Of a stretch of 64,000 nucleotides of DNA, positions 33,390 to 42,668 are shown piece after piece (within the stretch, counting starts at the first letter, position 1; each line of letters starts with the position of its first letter). A program made the position numbers and the translations under genes. The notes beneath the pieces were generated by a model, which searched no databases, had not been told where the DNA came from, and saw only the letters and a program-made list of their open reading frames with translations. Origin of the DNA: Bacteroidota bacterium (GTDB lineage Bacteria; Bacteroidota; Bacteroidia; Cytophagales; Cyclobacteriaceae); the NCBI GenBank assembly GCA_023417065.1, contig JAEZGH010000181.1, positions 50,549 through 114,548 of the forward strand. The letters are read 5' to 3'.

Positions 33390-34214
33390 TTACTGAAGCT
33401 GGGCGAATGTGTCCCCCTGAGTGAGATCTCCGGTTTCGTAACCTTTCCTGAACCAGTACATCCGCTGCTCGGAAGTTCCGTGGGTAAAGGCATCGGGCAC
33501 CACATACCCCTGCGATTCCATCTGGAGGCGATCATCGCCGATGGCATTTGCGGCCTGAAGCGCTTCCTCAATATCGCCAGCTTCGAGGATTTGTTTCATC
33601 TTGTCGGCGTGATGCGCCCACACTCCGGCGAAGAAGTCGGCCTGCAGCTCGAGGCGCACGCTAAGGTCATTGGCGCGCTTCTCATTCAGTCGCTGCCTGG
33701 CCTCGTGAACCTGATCGGAGATGCCCATCAGATTCTGTACGTGATGCCCTACTTCGTGCGCAATGACATAAGCCATGGCGAAATCCCCCGGTGCGCCAAA
33801 ACGCTGCTGAAGCTGGTCGTAAAACGAAAGGTCGATGTAAATCTTTGCGTCGAGTGGACAATAAAACGGGCCTGTAGCTGCGCTTGCATAACCACACCCG
33901 GATTGATCGCTGCCCGAAAACAGGACCAGCTCAGGTTCCCGGTAAGTCCCGCCTTGCTCTTCGAAGAGTTTGTGCCAGACATCCTCGGTGTCTTTGAGCA
34001 CAACAGACACAAACTGGGCGCGCTCGTCGTCAACTTCGCTGGTGGCTTCCTGGTATGCCCTGGGGTTTTGGTTGAGATAGTCGAGAGGGTTTTGCCCCAT
34101 CAACAAGCCGAGTATCACGATGATTACTCCGCCGATTCCGCCGCCTATTGCCAGGCCGCCCATTCCGCGGCGATCCTGTACATTGCGACTACCTTGTCTG
34201 CCTGCCCAACGCAT
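33390..34214 (-). CDS. Neutral zinc metallopeptidase (YpfJ family)
   Basis: 274 residues. One N-terminal TM helix (GLAIGGGIGGVIIVILGLLM), the family motif YCPLDAKIYIDLSFYDQL, and the zinc-binding HEVGHH in YVIAHEVGHHVQNLMG. A downstream ELQADFFAG supplies a third ligand. It is anchored in the inner membrane with the peptidase-like domain outside; substrate unknown. The C-terminal THGTSEQRMYWFRKG is conserved in the family. Confidence 0.95.
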   Translation of the reverse strand: MRWAGRQGSRNVQDRRGMGGLAIGGGIGGVIIVILGLLMGQNPLDYLNQNPRAYQEATSEVDDERAQFVSVVLKDTEDVWHKLFEEQGGTYREPELVLFSGSDQSGCGYASAATGPFYCPLDAKIYIDLSFYDQLQQRFGAPGDFAMAYVIAHEVGHHVQNLMGISDQVHEARQRLNEKRANDLSVRLELQADFFAGVWAHHADKMKQILEAGDIEEALQAANAIGDDRLQMESQGYVVPDAFTHGTSEQRMYWFRKGYETGDLTQGDTFAQLQ

Positions 34215-34350
34215 GTGTTAAAGTGGTTATATTCAACTTACCGAAAAAAATTGTTATACCAAGCGGAAATCAGCGTGAACCCACTCCCTTTCGTTTAAAA
34301 AGGAACTCCCGCTTCCTCAATTAGTGTCGTGTTGGGGAAAGCTTGAAACG

Positions 34351-36048
34351 TTACTGCGTTACCTCTTGCTTAGGAGCAATGAAAGAAAAGATCAGTGAGA
34401 GTATCATCACGCAGATACACCCAATGATGTTGAATAGCAGGAAAGCTATATCTGTGGCAAAGAAGCAATACAACACAACGCCTTCGGAAATGAGCGCTGC
34501 CCAGAAAACCGCAGAACCACCTACGCGGCGGACGTAGAAAGCACTCAGGAAGATCCCGAGGATAGTGCCATAGAACAGCGAGCCGACAATGTTCACAAAC
34601 TGGATAAGGTTTTCAGCAAAACTAGCCAGCATGGCAAACACCATGGCAATGAGCGCCCACCCCACCGTGAACAGTCGCGACATCTTCAGGTAGTGTTCCG
34701 GCGGTGCTTCCTTTCTGACCGATCGCTTGTAGACATCAACAGAAGTCGTCGACGCCAGTGCATTGAGCTCACCGGCCATCGATCCCATCGCCGCGGAGAA
34801 CATTACCGCCAACAGCAACCCAACGATGCCGTGTGGCAAGTGACTGAGTACAAAGTTCAGGAATATATAGTCGCGGTCCTGGGTCTTGGCCCCGGGCAGC
34901 GCAGCACTGATAGTTCCCCGCACGGAATCACGAAGCGCCCGTTCAGTCTTCTCAATCTCCAGCAGCCGCGTCCGCGCAGCCTGTATCTCCGTTTCATCTT
35001 CTTGCTGGATAGCGGTCACCAGCCGTTGAACGTCGCCTTTCTTTTCATTGTAAAGCTGATCATAGGCCCCGCTTAAGGAATCGAGCGTACCCGACTGCCC
35101 CGCTGCATAGGCCCGGCTCAGCAGAACCTGATTGTGAAACACAGGGGGCTGGTTGAAGAGATAGAACACAAAAACCATCACGCCAATGAACAGGATTACA
35201 AACTGCATCGGAATCTTGAGCAACCCGTTGAACATAAGTCCGAGGCGGCTTTCCGTCACCGAAGTTCCCCCGAGGTAACGCGCCACCTGCGACTGGTCGG
35301 TGCCAAAGTATGACAAAAACAAAAACGTTCCGGCGATAAGCCCCGACCAGATGTTGTAACGATCAGTCAGGTTAAACTCCAGGTTCACCAGATTCAGTTT
35401 GCCGAGATTTCCGGCTATATCTACGGCGTTACCGAAGGACACTGTTTCCGGCAGCATGGTATAGGCAAGGATCCCTGCGAGTATCATACCGCTCATGATC
35501 ACCGCCATCTGATGCCGTTGCGTAAGACTTACCGCGCGGGTACCTCCTGTTGTAACGTAGATGATCACCAGCGTGCCGATGAGTACGGTCGTGATATAAT
35601 TCGGCCAGTGTAAGATGGTTGAAAGAACCAGTGATGGGGCAAAGAGCGTAATTCCTGCAGAAAGTCCGCGCAGGATGAGAAACAGCCCTGCAGCCAGTGT
35701 CCGCGTCTTCAGATCGAAACGCGATTCGAGATATTCATAGGCCGTAAAGACTTTCAACCGATAGTAGATGGGCACCATCGTCGCCGAAATGATCACCATC
35801 GCGAGCGGTAGTCCGAAGTAAAATTGCAGAAACCGCATCCCATCTTCGATAGCCTGACCCGGCGTACTTAGAAACGTTATTGCGCTTGCCTGGGTGGCCA
35901 TGATAGATACCCCCATCATCCACCACTTCATCGTGTTGTCACCCTTGAGGTAGCCTTCGATGGTGCTCGACTTCCTGGTCTTGAACGTGCCATAGAGCAC
36001 AATGAACAGAATAGTGGAAAGCAGAACTATCCAGTCGAGATAATTCAT
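34351..36048 (-). CDS. Sodium:solute symporter (SSS) family protein
   Basis: 565 residues with about 13-14 hydrophobic helices, starting LDWIVLLSTILFIVLYG. Core motifs: MMGVSIMATQASAITFLSTPGQA, YITTVLIGTLVIIYVTTGGTRAVSLTQ and YFGTDQSQVARYL. Between two helices (about 325-385) there is a long charged, coiled-coil-like insertion (IQQEDETEIQAARTRLLEIEK) not usual for the family. It imports an organic solute with Na+; the substrate is unknown. Its ATG overlaps the stop of a 43-residue membrane protein gene, and a PIG-L deacetylase gene precedes that. Confidence 0.94.
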   Translation of the reverse strand: MNYLDWIVLLSTILFIVLYGTFKTRKSSTIEGYLKGDNTMKWWMMGVSIMATQASAITFLSTPGQAIEDGMRFLQFYFGLPLAMVIISATMVPIYYRLKVFTAYEYLESRFDLKTRTLAAGLFLILRGLSAGITLFAPSLVLSTILHWPNYITTVLIGTLVIIYVTTGGTRAVSLTQRHQMAVIMSGMILAGILAYTMLPETVSFGNAVDIAGNLGKLNLVNLEFNLTDRYNIWSGLIAGTFLFLSYFGTDQSQVARYLGGTSVTESRLGLMFNGLLKIPMQFVILFIGVMVFVFYLFNQPPVFHNQVLLSRAYAAGQSGTLDSLSGAYDQLYNEKKGDVQRLVTAIQQEDETEIQAARTRLLEIEKTERALRDSVRGTISAALPGAKTQDRDYIFLNFVLSHLPHGIVGLLLAVMFSAAMGSMAGELNALASTTSVDVYKRSVRKEAPPEHYLKMSRLFTVGWALIAMVFAMLASFAENLIQFVNIVGSLFYGTILGIFLSAFYVRRVGGSAVFWAALISEGVVLYCFFATDIAFLLFNIIGCICVMILSLIFSFIAPKQEVTQ

Positions 36049-36176
36049 AGGTAGCTATACGTTAACCAGGTGTAGATGATCACCTGGATCAGCAGCACCA
36101 CTAGCAGGAATGCATACCATTTGTTCCAGGTCCCAAACAAGGGAATGTCTTTTTGATCTTTTGGATTGGATTCCAT
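36045..36176 (-). CDS. 43-residue single-TM protein, putative symporter small subunit
   Basis: ATG at 36176, stop at 36045-36047 overlapping the symporter ATG (ATGA). The soluble start (MESNPKDQKDIPLFGTW) contains FGTWNKWY, followed by one TM helix (FLLVVLLIQVIIYTWL). Small proteins with an FG-x-W-x-x-WY motif before a TM helix accompany some Na+ symporters as accessory subunits, so I infer that role. It starts nine bases after the PIG-L stop. Confidence 0.8.
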   Translation of the reverse strand: MESNPKDQKDIPLFGTWNKWYAFLLVVLLIQVIIYTWLTYSYL

Positions 36177-36185
36177 CGGGTGGGA

Positions 36186-38708
36186 TCAGCGTTTTTTCTT
36201 TTTTTCCTTCTTGTCATCAAGGGGTTCTGCGGCCTTTTCCGACGGAGCTTTTCCCAATGAAACGAGATTGTCGAACAGTTTGTATGCTCCCGCCACGCCC
36301 TCCGGCAGCTGACGGAAGAATGACAGACCGGTATAAACATAATGTCCCTTTCCGTATTTCGCTATCAGAAGTGAACCTTCTTTCGGCGTTTCACCTTTGT
36401 CGTTCATAGAAAAGATCGCTTCGTAAGCAGGGTCCCACTTCCCCGGGAAATACAATCCGCGTTCCTGAACCCAGCCATCAAAATCGGCGGGCGTAATTTT
36501 ATTCGGGAAGTTCAGCACCTGATGGTCCGGCTTAAGCAGGGTAACCGCCGCATCCTCTTCGGCAACGCGGTCGCGCGAAATCTGCAACGGGAACGGCGCA
36601 TATTGGTCGGTGCCCATATCGAAGCTTGTATTGTACTGCACGATGAGTGTACCTCCGTTATTGACGAACTCCAGCAGCTGCGGCATAAAGTAACGAATCC
36701 GCTCGTTGGTATTCAGCGCGCGAATGCCCAGCACTACAGCATCGAGGCCACGCAGGTTGTTCGAAGTAACCTGGTCGTTAGAGAGCTCCACTACGCGGTA
36801 GCCCATGTTCTGGAGCGCCGCGGGAATGTCGTCGCCGGCACCCTTGATATAACCAACAGTGCCACCTTCACTCCTGAGATCAACGCGAACTACACGCGCT
36901 TCCGCCGAAGGCAAAAGTGTCTGAATCGGAATGTGGTCATAGCTGATGACCTCAATTGATTTGTCGTAACTTTTATCACCAATAGTCAGCTGCGCCTTAA
37001 TCGTCGTCGTTACCTCCGACGCTGACGGAATCACACGGAATGTATGTACCTGCTCCTCTCCCGTTTTTGCCAGCGAAACATCAATGGATTCGGGTTCACT
37101 GCGCCAGCCTTCCGGCAACTTCAGCGAAAGCTTTCCGGATAACGCGCTGCGGCTTGCGGACTTGATCACCAGACGGAGACGCTGTGCGTTTACGTCGCGG
37201 AAGATCATCACCTTCTCGCTCAGGTTGATGAAAACAGGTGGAACAATTTCAAACGGACGCGATAATTCTCCCTTCACAGGATCGGTCCATTTGTACAAAA
37301 CAGGTTGTTTAAATGTAATGGTTCCACTTCCCACACTGACGTTAACCAGGGCAGTTAATGAAGGGTCGTTTTCGGGCTTTCCGATATCATTGAAATCCTT
37401 TACGTTGAAGAGGCCGACGTCATGGGGTTCTTTCAGCCAGTAGGGATCCGAAAATCCTGCGTCACGCTGGATTGTCTTCGTTGCCTGAAACACAACAGGT
37501 ATGTCGTTCCGAAGGGCGATGTTTGTGGTAGTATCGAAGTCTGTTCCGGGAATGGAAATCTTTTCGACGGCAAGGTTGCCCTGGCTGCGATTCACAAGTT
37601 CAAAGTTAAGTCGAACCTTCTCTCCCGGAGCAACCCAGTACTGATCGGTAGTTATTTCGAGATACAGACCTGCACAGTCGCGAATGATTTCTTCCACTTC
37701 CACGAGTTTACGGTCACGCCAAACAGAAGGCTCCAGTTTGCTGATGGCCGTGCGAAGTTCTGTAAGAAGGGGAATACTTGCGGCTGGTTTTTCAACATCA
37801 AATTGGGCGATGGCTTTAGTGACGAGTTGCTGCACTTTCTCGCTGCCTTTGATACGACTCCACGTGGTATTGATGCCTTCAAACAAATCCTTCTGGGCCT
37901 TCTCGCCGAGTTGGTGTTCAAGGAACTCAAGTTGTCGTCCGCGTGTGCCCCTGCTTCCAAAGCCCTGGCTCTTGTGCTGGCTTCGGCTCACCGCAGCGAT
38001 TTCAGAGAAGGATTGTCCGAGAAGCGGACTGTACGCCCCGACGTCAATAACTATCACGCCTGGCGTGTCTTCTGTGATGGACGTGTTCCACCATCTGCCT
38101 GTGTTGGTGTAAAGGCGTTTTGTCTGCCAGGTATTGAAATGCTTAAGTTGTTCGGGGAACGCTTGTTTGTTCGCAGCCTTGTCAAATGCTTCGATAGCAA
38201 GCATCGCAGAGGCCGTATGGTGACCGTGGCCTGCGCGTTCATCCGGAGGGAACCGGGTGATGATGACATCAGGTTGAAATGCGCGGAATACCTTTACCAC
38301 GTCGTGAAGTATCTCGTCCTTGCGCCAGATGGAAAAGGTTTCGTCGGCAGATTTCGAATAGCCGAAGTCCACCGCGCGGGTGAAAAACTGCTGCCCCCCA
38401 TCTATACGTCGTGCCGCAAGAAGTTCCTGTGTGCGAATCAGCCCCAGGCGACTCCGCATCTCCGGGCCGATCAGGTTCTGGCCGCCGTCACCGCGTGTCA
38501 TCGACAGATAGGCTGTTTCAGCAAGCCTGTCGTTGGCCATGGAGGTGATTATTCTGGTGTTCTCGTCATCTGGATGGGCCGCAACGTATAAAACGCTCGC
38601 AAGCACGTTGAGCTTGCGAAGCTTGAGTTTGATGGCTGCCGAATGTGATGGAGATTCCTGAGCGAATAAAAAACAGGGACAAAGGATAAAAAGCAAGAAA
38701 ATGCGCAT
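36186..38708 (-). CDS. Secreted PIG-L family deacetylase with C-terminal amidotransferase-like domain
   Basis: 840 residues with a signal peptide (MRIFLLFILCPCFLFAQ). LmbE/PIG-L domain about 30-290: zinc motif AAHPDDENTR, RGDGGQN, TRFPPDERAGHGHHTAS supplying the third His. A beta-rich middle region (about 330-620, NEW1-like/Ig-like) follows. A C-terminal class I amidotransferase-like or ThuA-like fold comes last (LRGLDAVVLGIRALN..., GKGHYVYTGLSFFRQLPEG). The Lys-rich end (KKEKKKKR) is unusual. It probably deacetylates an N-acetyl sugar in the periplasm; the co-transcribed symporter may import the product. Confidence 0.93.
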   Translation of the reverse strand: MRIFLLFILCPCFLFAQESPSHSAAIKLKLRKLNVLASVLYVAAHPDDENTRIITSMANDRLAETAYLSMTRGDGGQNLIGPEMRSRLGLIRTQELLAARRIDGGQQFFTRAVDFGYSKSADETFSIWRKDEILHDVVKVFRAFQPDVIITRFPPDERAGHGHHTASAMLAIEAFDKAANKQAFPEQLKHFNTWQTKRLYTNTGRWWNTSITEDTPGVIVIDVGAYSPLLGQSFSEIAAVSRSQHKSQGFGSRGTRGRQLEFLEHQLGEKAQKDLFEGINTTWSRIKGSEKVQQLVTKAIAQFDVEKPAASIPLLTELRTAISKLEPSVWRDRKLVEVEEIIRDCAGLYLEITTDQYWVAPGEKVRLNFELVNRSQGNLAVEKISIPGTDFDTTTNIALRNDIPVVFQATKTIQRDAGFSDPYWLKEPHDVGLFNVKDFNDIGKPENDPSLTALVNVSVGSGTITFKQPVLYKWTDPVKGELSRPFEIVPPVFINLSEKVMIFRDVNAQRLRLVIKSASRSALSGKLSLKLPEGWRSEPESIDVSLAKTGEEQVHTFRVIPSASEVTTTIKAQLTIGDKSYDKSIEVISYDHIPIQTLLPSAEARVVRVDLRSEGGTVGYIKGAGDDIPAALQNMGYRVVELSNDQVTSNNLRGLDAVVLGIRALNTNERIRYFMPQLLEFVNNGGTLIVQYNTSFDMGTDQYAPFPLQISRDRVAEEDAAVTLLKPDHQVLNFPNKITPADFDGWVQERGLYFPGKWDPAYEAIFSMNDKGETPKEGSLLIAKYGKGHYVYTGLSFFRQLPEGVAGAYKLFDNLVSLGKAPSEKAAEPLDDKKEKKKKR

Positions 38709-38802
38709 CGTGGAAAAACAATAATTCGCGCATTTACGACAAAAAACGGATGAAATTCAACAGTTATATTGTTAACAGCCTGTTATCGTGACGGGTGGAG
38801 CG

Positions 38803-39249
38803 CTACATTCGCCCACGCTGTTCCTCATTCACAAAATAAGACCCGTCAGGGCCAAACCGGATCGAAATACACCGGTTTACTTTCTTGTCTTTACCGTGGA
38901 AGTTGATAAAGTACTTATCTGCGGTCACGCCGTCCTTGACATCGTCGAGATAACCAATATCGAATTTCATGGAAGCTCCTTTGCTCAGAACTTTGCTTCC
39001 AAGAACGTTACCGCGGCTGTCGACGATGCGGATACGATATTCGTCGTCGCGCACCAGGAGCACATTGAGCTGCATTCCCAGATACGGCAGCGGCGTAATC
39101 CCTGTATTAGGTTTCATTTCAACAGCGCCTGTTTTTGGCCGCGGACGAAACTGGAAGTCTAGCGTGAGCTCAAACTCCTCGTTGGGCTTGAATGGTGTTT
39201 CCTGGAACCCGAAAACAAAAAGGGAAACGAAGAGTACGACGACCTTCAT
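38803..39249 (-). CDS. Secreted hypothetical protein
   Basis: 148 residues with a short signal-like start (MKVVVLFVSLFVFGFQ). The mature part is beta-rich and basic (FELTLDFQFRPRPK, YRIRIVDSRGNVLGSKVLS) and ends FNEEQRGRM-like. No known family recognised. It lies between the PIG-L operon and the UbiA gene, with 57 bases to the latter; same strand. Confidence 0.65.
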   Translation of the reverse strand: MKVVVLFVSLFVFGFQETPFKPNEEFELTLDFQFRPRPKTGAVEMKPNTGITPLPYLGMQLNVLLVRDDEYRIRIVDSRGNVLGSKVLSKGASMKFDIGYLDDVKDGVTADKYFINFHGKDKKVNRCISIRFGPDGSYFVNEEQRGRM

Positions 39250-39306
39250 TTCCCTAATTTCCGAAATATTATACAGAACCGGTACTCCCGGGGCAGAAAA
39301 TACTTA

Positions 39307-40362
39307 TTAATTCATGCCTTCATACGTCTGCCGGAGGAACCACTGCAAAACAGGGATGTCTACAAACATCAGCGTACAGAACAGGATTGTGAACAGCACC
39401 AGGTAAAGCATGAACCACTTGCGCGTGTACAGTTTTTCAGTGCCCTGTACGGGAGAATTTTTCATCAGACCGATTTTGAGGTACCACGCAAAAAGCAACG
39501 CGAAGAACGGAAAGCTCACGAGCATTTCGACACGGTGCTTGATGAGAAATATCCCCAGGAAAAATGCACATGTCAGCGCATAAAAGAACATCGAGATCAG
39601 GAGCTTGTTTTCCGTATAGTATTTGAAAGACTTCCGGTACAATCCGGCGCGCTCAGGGTCTCCGATCAGACGGTATTCGGCAAAACGCTTCGTAGCCATC
39701 AGAAATGCGCCACCCATCCAGTAGGCGATGATAATACTCAAAGGAGGCAGTGTGCTCATTAGTCCGTCGAAAGTGATGTTGTTCCAGGGTACGGATGGCA
39801 CCACCATGAACCAGCCCAGCGCAAAGCGAATGGGGTTGTTAACAGACTCAGATAGTACATCAAGATAGACGCGCTCCTTGCTACGGACAGGCGGAACGTT
39901 GTAAACGCCGCCCATGAAGAGGAGAAATATGGATGTAATGAGAAAGTTGAATGAAATCAGCGACGCCAGTCCGAGGCCGACAACCGCAAGCAGAATGTAT
40001 TCGGAGTAGATGATCTTCGGATTTACCACGCGAACTACAAAGGAGCGCTGGCTTTTCAGCGGATGGAATTTGTCGAATTCTGCGTCGAGGTATTCGTTGA
40101 TGACATAATTAGCTGAGGCAACCAGACAAGTACTTATCGTTCCAATAATGGCAAACCAGACGATGGATGAATTCAGTCCGATTCCATAAACTGCCATGGC
40201 GAACAGGATACCGGGGGCGATGAAGATGTTCTTCAGCCAGTAATCCGGCCGCATAATGCGGTAATAGTCTTTCAGTGTTGCCGGCGTTTTCACGATGGCA
40301 TCTTCCTGATTGCTTATTGTCTGGGAATTTGTCGTGTCTGTCATTTCACTCATAGGTCGCAT
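39307..40362 (-). CDS. UbiA-family prenyltransferase
   Basis: 351 residues (ATG at 40362; a second ATG at 40353 is equally possible). After a polar N-terminus comes KDYYRIMRPDYWLKN, then about eight TM helices. The two Asp-rich/polar prenyl-diphosphate motifs are visible: NYVINEYLDAEFDKFHP and DVLSESVNNPIRF. The wording resembles the decaprenyl-phosphate phosphoribosyltransferase-like branch more than quinone-pathway enzymes. A TAAATTTG -7 box lies at 40409-40416. Its neighbour is a large GT-C-like membrane protein, suggesting lipid-linked sugar chemistry. Confidence 0.88.
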   Translation of the reverse strand: MRPMSEMTDTTNSQTISNQEDAIVKTPATLKDYYRIMRPDYWLKNIFIAPGILFAMAVYGIGLNSSIVWFAIIGTISTCLVASANYVINEYLDAEFDKFHPLKSQRSFVVRVVNPKIIYSEYILLAVVGLGLASLISFNFLITSIFLLFMGGVYNVPPVRSKERVYLDVLSESVNNPIRFALGWFMVVPSVPWNNITFDGLMSTLPPLSIIIAYWMGGAFLMATKRFAEYRLIGDPERAGLYRKSFKYYTENKLLISMFFYALTCAFFLGIFLIKHRVEMLVSFPFFALLFAWYLKIGLMKNSPVQGTEKLYTRKWFMLYLVLFTILFCTLMFVDIPVLQWFLRQTYEGMN

Positions 40363-40416
40363 TTGCGTTCAGATTAAAGCTATCCCCCTTTCGGCGAGAT
40401 TTATGTTCCAAATTTA

Positions 40417-41997
40417 CTAATCAATTCCACTTACTGCAGGCGTCTCACGACGCGGCTGTGTGTTCCTGTACAGCGTCCACCCGGCTTGTTCGCGAACTTT
40501 CTCGAATGCCGGGAAGTACTTTTGTGTTAAAGGGGTTTCCGGCTCGCGCGAAAGAAGATATTCAACATCGTGATATTTAAAATCCTCATGATACTCCTCG
40601 AGTGCATACTCATGGTAGAACGGCACCAACGATTCGGGCGCTACACGACGTACAATTCCGAACCGGTAGTCGATGATTTTTGAACTTGCTATACCTTTCT
40701 TCCATACGACAAAATAGTTTTGGAAATGGATGTAGACCTTTCTGTCGCGATAGTCGTTTTCCCAGACCAGGGCCGAAATCCGGTCTTCCTTATTCCCATC
40801 AGGGAAAAATGAAGCATTGAAGCCTGAGTTAATACGGTTGAAGTTGACAAGGTATTCCCCCCAGAGAGCGGAATACACCACAAGAACACCGATCGTGAAT
40901 ATCCGCAGGAATTTATTCTCATAACCGCGCATCGACACGCTGAAAACCAGTACGGCAAAGAGCATGACCATGGTGCAGAAGCGCTGATACAGAGGCGACT
41001 GGCCCGGCAGCTCTTCCGGCAATACAAAGTAACATGCAAGCGATACCAGCAGCCCTATCGCGGGATATTTGAATTCACGCGAGTTGAGCAATGTGCGAAG
41101 GTCTTTCTTCCACACGCGGAAATAAATCAACGGCACAAGGAGCGTTGCCGAGAATAACGTTCCGGCTATCCGACCAAAAGGGCGGGCAAAAAGGCTGTAG
41201 CTGTCCCAGCTCATGAAGTTGAACCGGGAAATAACCGTTGGCAGATACCGGTTTTGGTAATAGTCGACGAGGAACTCGAACGTCCCTCCTTTTTCAGAAT
41301 CTTCCTTGACGGTCCACCAGAACAGAATCAACGCGACTAGCGGCAGCGTTACCGGTACGCCGGTGATTATGGCCTTCCACAGATTCGGCCAGTACCTCAC
41401 GAGCAACATCACCCCGTAGATAAGCAGTCCGAGCAGGGCATTCTGCGCGTGCATGGAGAATAATACCAGCAGAATTATACTGATGATGACCTTCCATTTG
41501 AGCTTTTCTTCCTCAAAGTCGAGCAGGATGAAATACATCAGCACCAGCAGCGTAGGAATCGAGATGGCGAAGCCGACAAACCCGAAAGTGAGGTTGTAGT
41601 TGTAGGTGTAGACCAGTCCTAGAAGTCCAAACCACTGATTTCCATTGAGCTTGCGGATGACGAGAAACAGACCGGCCTGGAGCAATGCGATGTAGAGGAT
41701 GTGAAATATTTTATTTCCGAGCTCGACGGACGGGAAGATCGCGGAGAAGACCGCGTGAAACGTATTTGGATAAAACCAGGGAATCGGTTTATAGTATTTT
41801 GAGATCGGAGATTCCGGATCGCTGAAGTATTTGAAGATCGTAGCTTCGGCGAGGTGGTTTGGCAAGTCTATGAATGGCAGCAGCGGAATTGCGAGAAGCA
41901 GAATGGAATGCAGCGCGAGGTATACCAGCAGAACCTGGAACACGGATTTTTCAATACGGGCCCTGGAGACGTCGAGGGCTGAAGAATAGCTAACCAC
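40417..41997 (-). CDS. Large polytopic membrane protein, GT-C glycosyltransferase-like
   Basis: 526 residues, GTG start at 41997 (no ATG nearby). About 10-11 hydrophobic helices. The first extracytoplasmic loop carries LPFIDLPNHLAEATIFKYF with an Asp/His pair, as in GT-C-fold enzymes that use polyprenyl-phosphate sugars. The C-terminal 100 residues are soluble (YRDRKVYIHFQNYFVV...). No specific family recognised; glycosyltransferase role is inference. It lies upstream of UbiA with 54 bases between, probably one unit. Confidence 0.75.
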   Translation of the reverse strand: MVSYSSALDVSRARIEKSVFQVLLVYLALHSILLLAIPLLPFIDLPNHLAEATIFKYFSDPESPISKYYKPIPWFYPNTFHAVFSAIFPSVELGNKIFHILYIALLQAGLFLVIRKLNGNQWFGLLGLVYTYNYNLTFGFVGFAISIPTLLVLMYFILLDFEEEKLKWKVIISIILLVLFSMHAQNALLGLLIYGVMLLVRYWPNLWKAIITGVPVTLPLVALILFWWTVKEDSEKGGTFEFLVDYYQNRYLPTVISRFNFMSWDSYSLFARPFGRIAGTLFSATLLVPLIYFRVWKKDLRTLLNSREFKYPAIGLLVSLACYFVLPEELPGQSPLYQRFCTMVMLFAVLVFSVSMRGYENKFLRIFTIGVLVVYSALWGEYLVNFNRINSGFNASFFPDGNKEDRISALVWENDYRDRKVYIHFQNYFVVWKKGIASSKIIDYRFGIVRRVAPESLVPFYHEYALEEYHEDFKYHDVEYLLSREPETPLTQKYFPAFEKVREQAGWTLYRNTQPRRETPAVSGID

Positions 41998-42330
41998 GTG
42001 GATATATAACCTTTTGTTTTCGTCCTGTAAACACTTATGCCAGTCCGCTACCCTGCTAACGCCGTCTGAAAATCAACCATTTGGAACAGAGCCCTTGATA
42101 AGGTAGTGAGATGGTTGGGGTATTAGATACCCTGGGGTCACCATGGGTCAGTCAGTGTTGATATTTCCACCACACCTGATGGTACGGAAACCAATAGCAT
42201 ACATCAACCTCCACAATTAGCAAAGATGGCTTATCTGATCGGAATTTTCGAGGTTTTTGGATGAAAATAAGCGGCTATTGGATGGTGAGGATTGGATGGG
42301 GCAGAAAAAAGATTTTTTACAAATGAAATG
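41998..42330. other. Gene-free gap before the tRNA-Thr promoter
   Basis: About 333 bases with no protein-like frame. GGGTAT-TAG-ATACCC (around 42118-42132) and AACCAT/ATGGTT (42075-42080 with 42111-42116) form small hairpins. ATTAGATACCCTGG at 42122-42135 matches a 16S rRNA word by chance. Confidence 0.6.
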
Positions 42331-42360
42331 TTGTGGAAATGAATCAAACCTCTATTTTTG
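42331..42360 (+). promoter_or_regulatory. Promoter of tRNA-Thr (TTG-N19-TATTTTTG)
   Basis: TTG (42331-42333), 19 bases, then TATTTTTG (42353-42360), a perfect Bacteroidota consensus with the same spacing as the tRNA-Asp promoter. The expected start is about 15 bases before the mature tRNA. Confidence 0.85.
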
Positions 42361-42381
42361 CAGCCTCTTTTGAGAGAAAAA

Positions 42382-42454
<73 letters not shown>

Positions 42455-42460
42455 CACAAG

Positions 42461-42486
42461 AAACCGCGCTAAAACGCGGTTTTTTT
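42461..42486 (+). terminator. Terminator of tRNA-Thr
   Basis: AAACCGCG (42461-42468) pairs with CGCGGTTT (42475-42482) across the loop CTAAAA, followed by a T-run. Confidence 0.92.
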
Positions 42487-42571
42487 ATGTCCAAGGCACT
42501 TTTTTATATGTTTTCGTTATCTATTATTTAATATTTTTATATCATTTGTTTATATTTTTTTTGTCGCATTC

Positions 42572-42643
42572 TTGTCGACTTTGCTAAAATTTGCCAAATT
42601 CCGGTGTCTTTAGTCGCCTTTTAGTCGCCTTTTTTGTCGACTT
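42572..42643. repeat. Cluster of GTCG-containing direct repeats before the integrase
   Basis: TTGTCGACTT occurs at 42572-42581 and 42634-42643. Between them, the 11-mer TTTAGTCGCCT is perfectly tandem (42609-42619, 42620-42630). Another TTGTCGC lies at about 42561. The spacing and position between a tRNA and an integrase gene suit arm-type recombinase binding sites. Confidence 0.5.
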
Positions 42644-42668
42644 GTGCGGGCCAAAATGATGAAGAGGA

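Noticed and set aside
33258..34298. Long plus-strand frame (346 codons)
   Set aside because: Antisense to the zinc metallopeptidase with the HEVGHH motif; composition is not protein-like.
37422..38591. Long plus-strand frame (389 codons)
   Set aside because: Antisense to the PIG-L deacetylase; no domain or signal visible.
42122..42135. 14-base match to the conserved 16S rRNA word ATTAGATACCCTGG
   Set aside because: The flanks do not match 16S rRNA and the region is too short; treated as chance.
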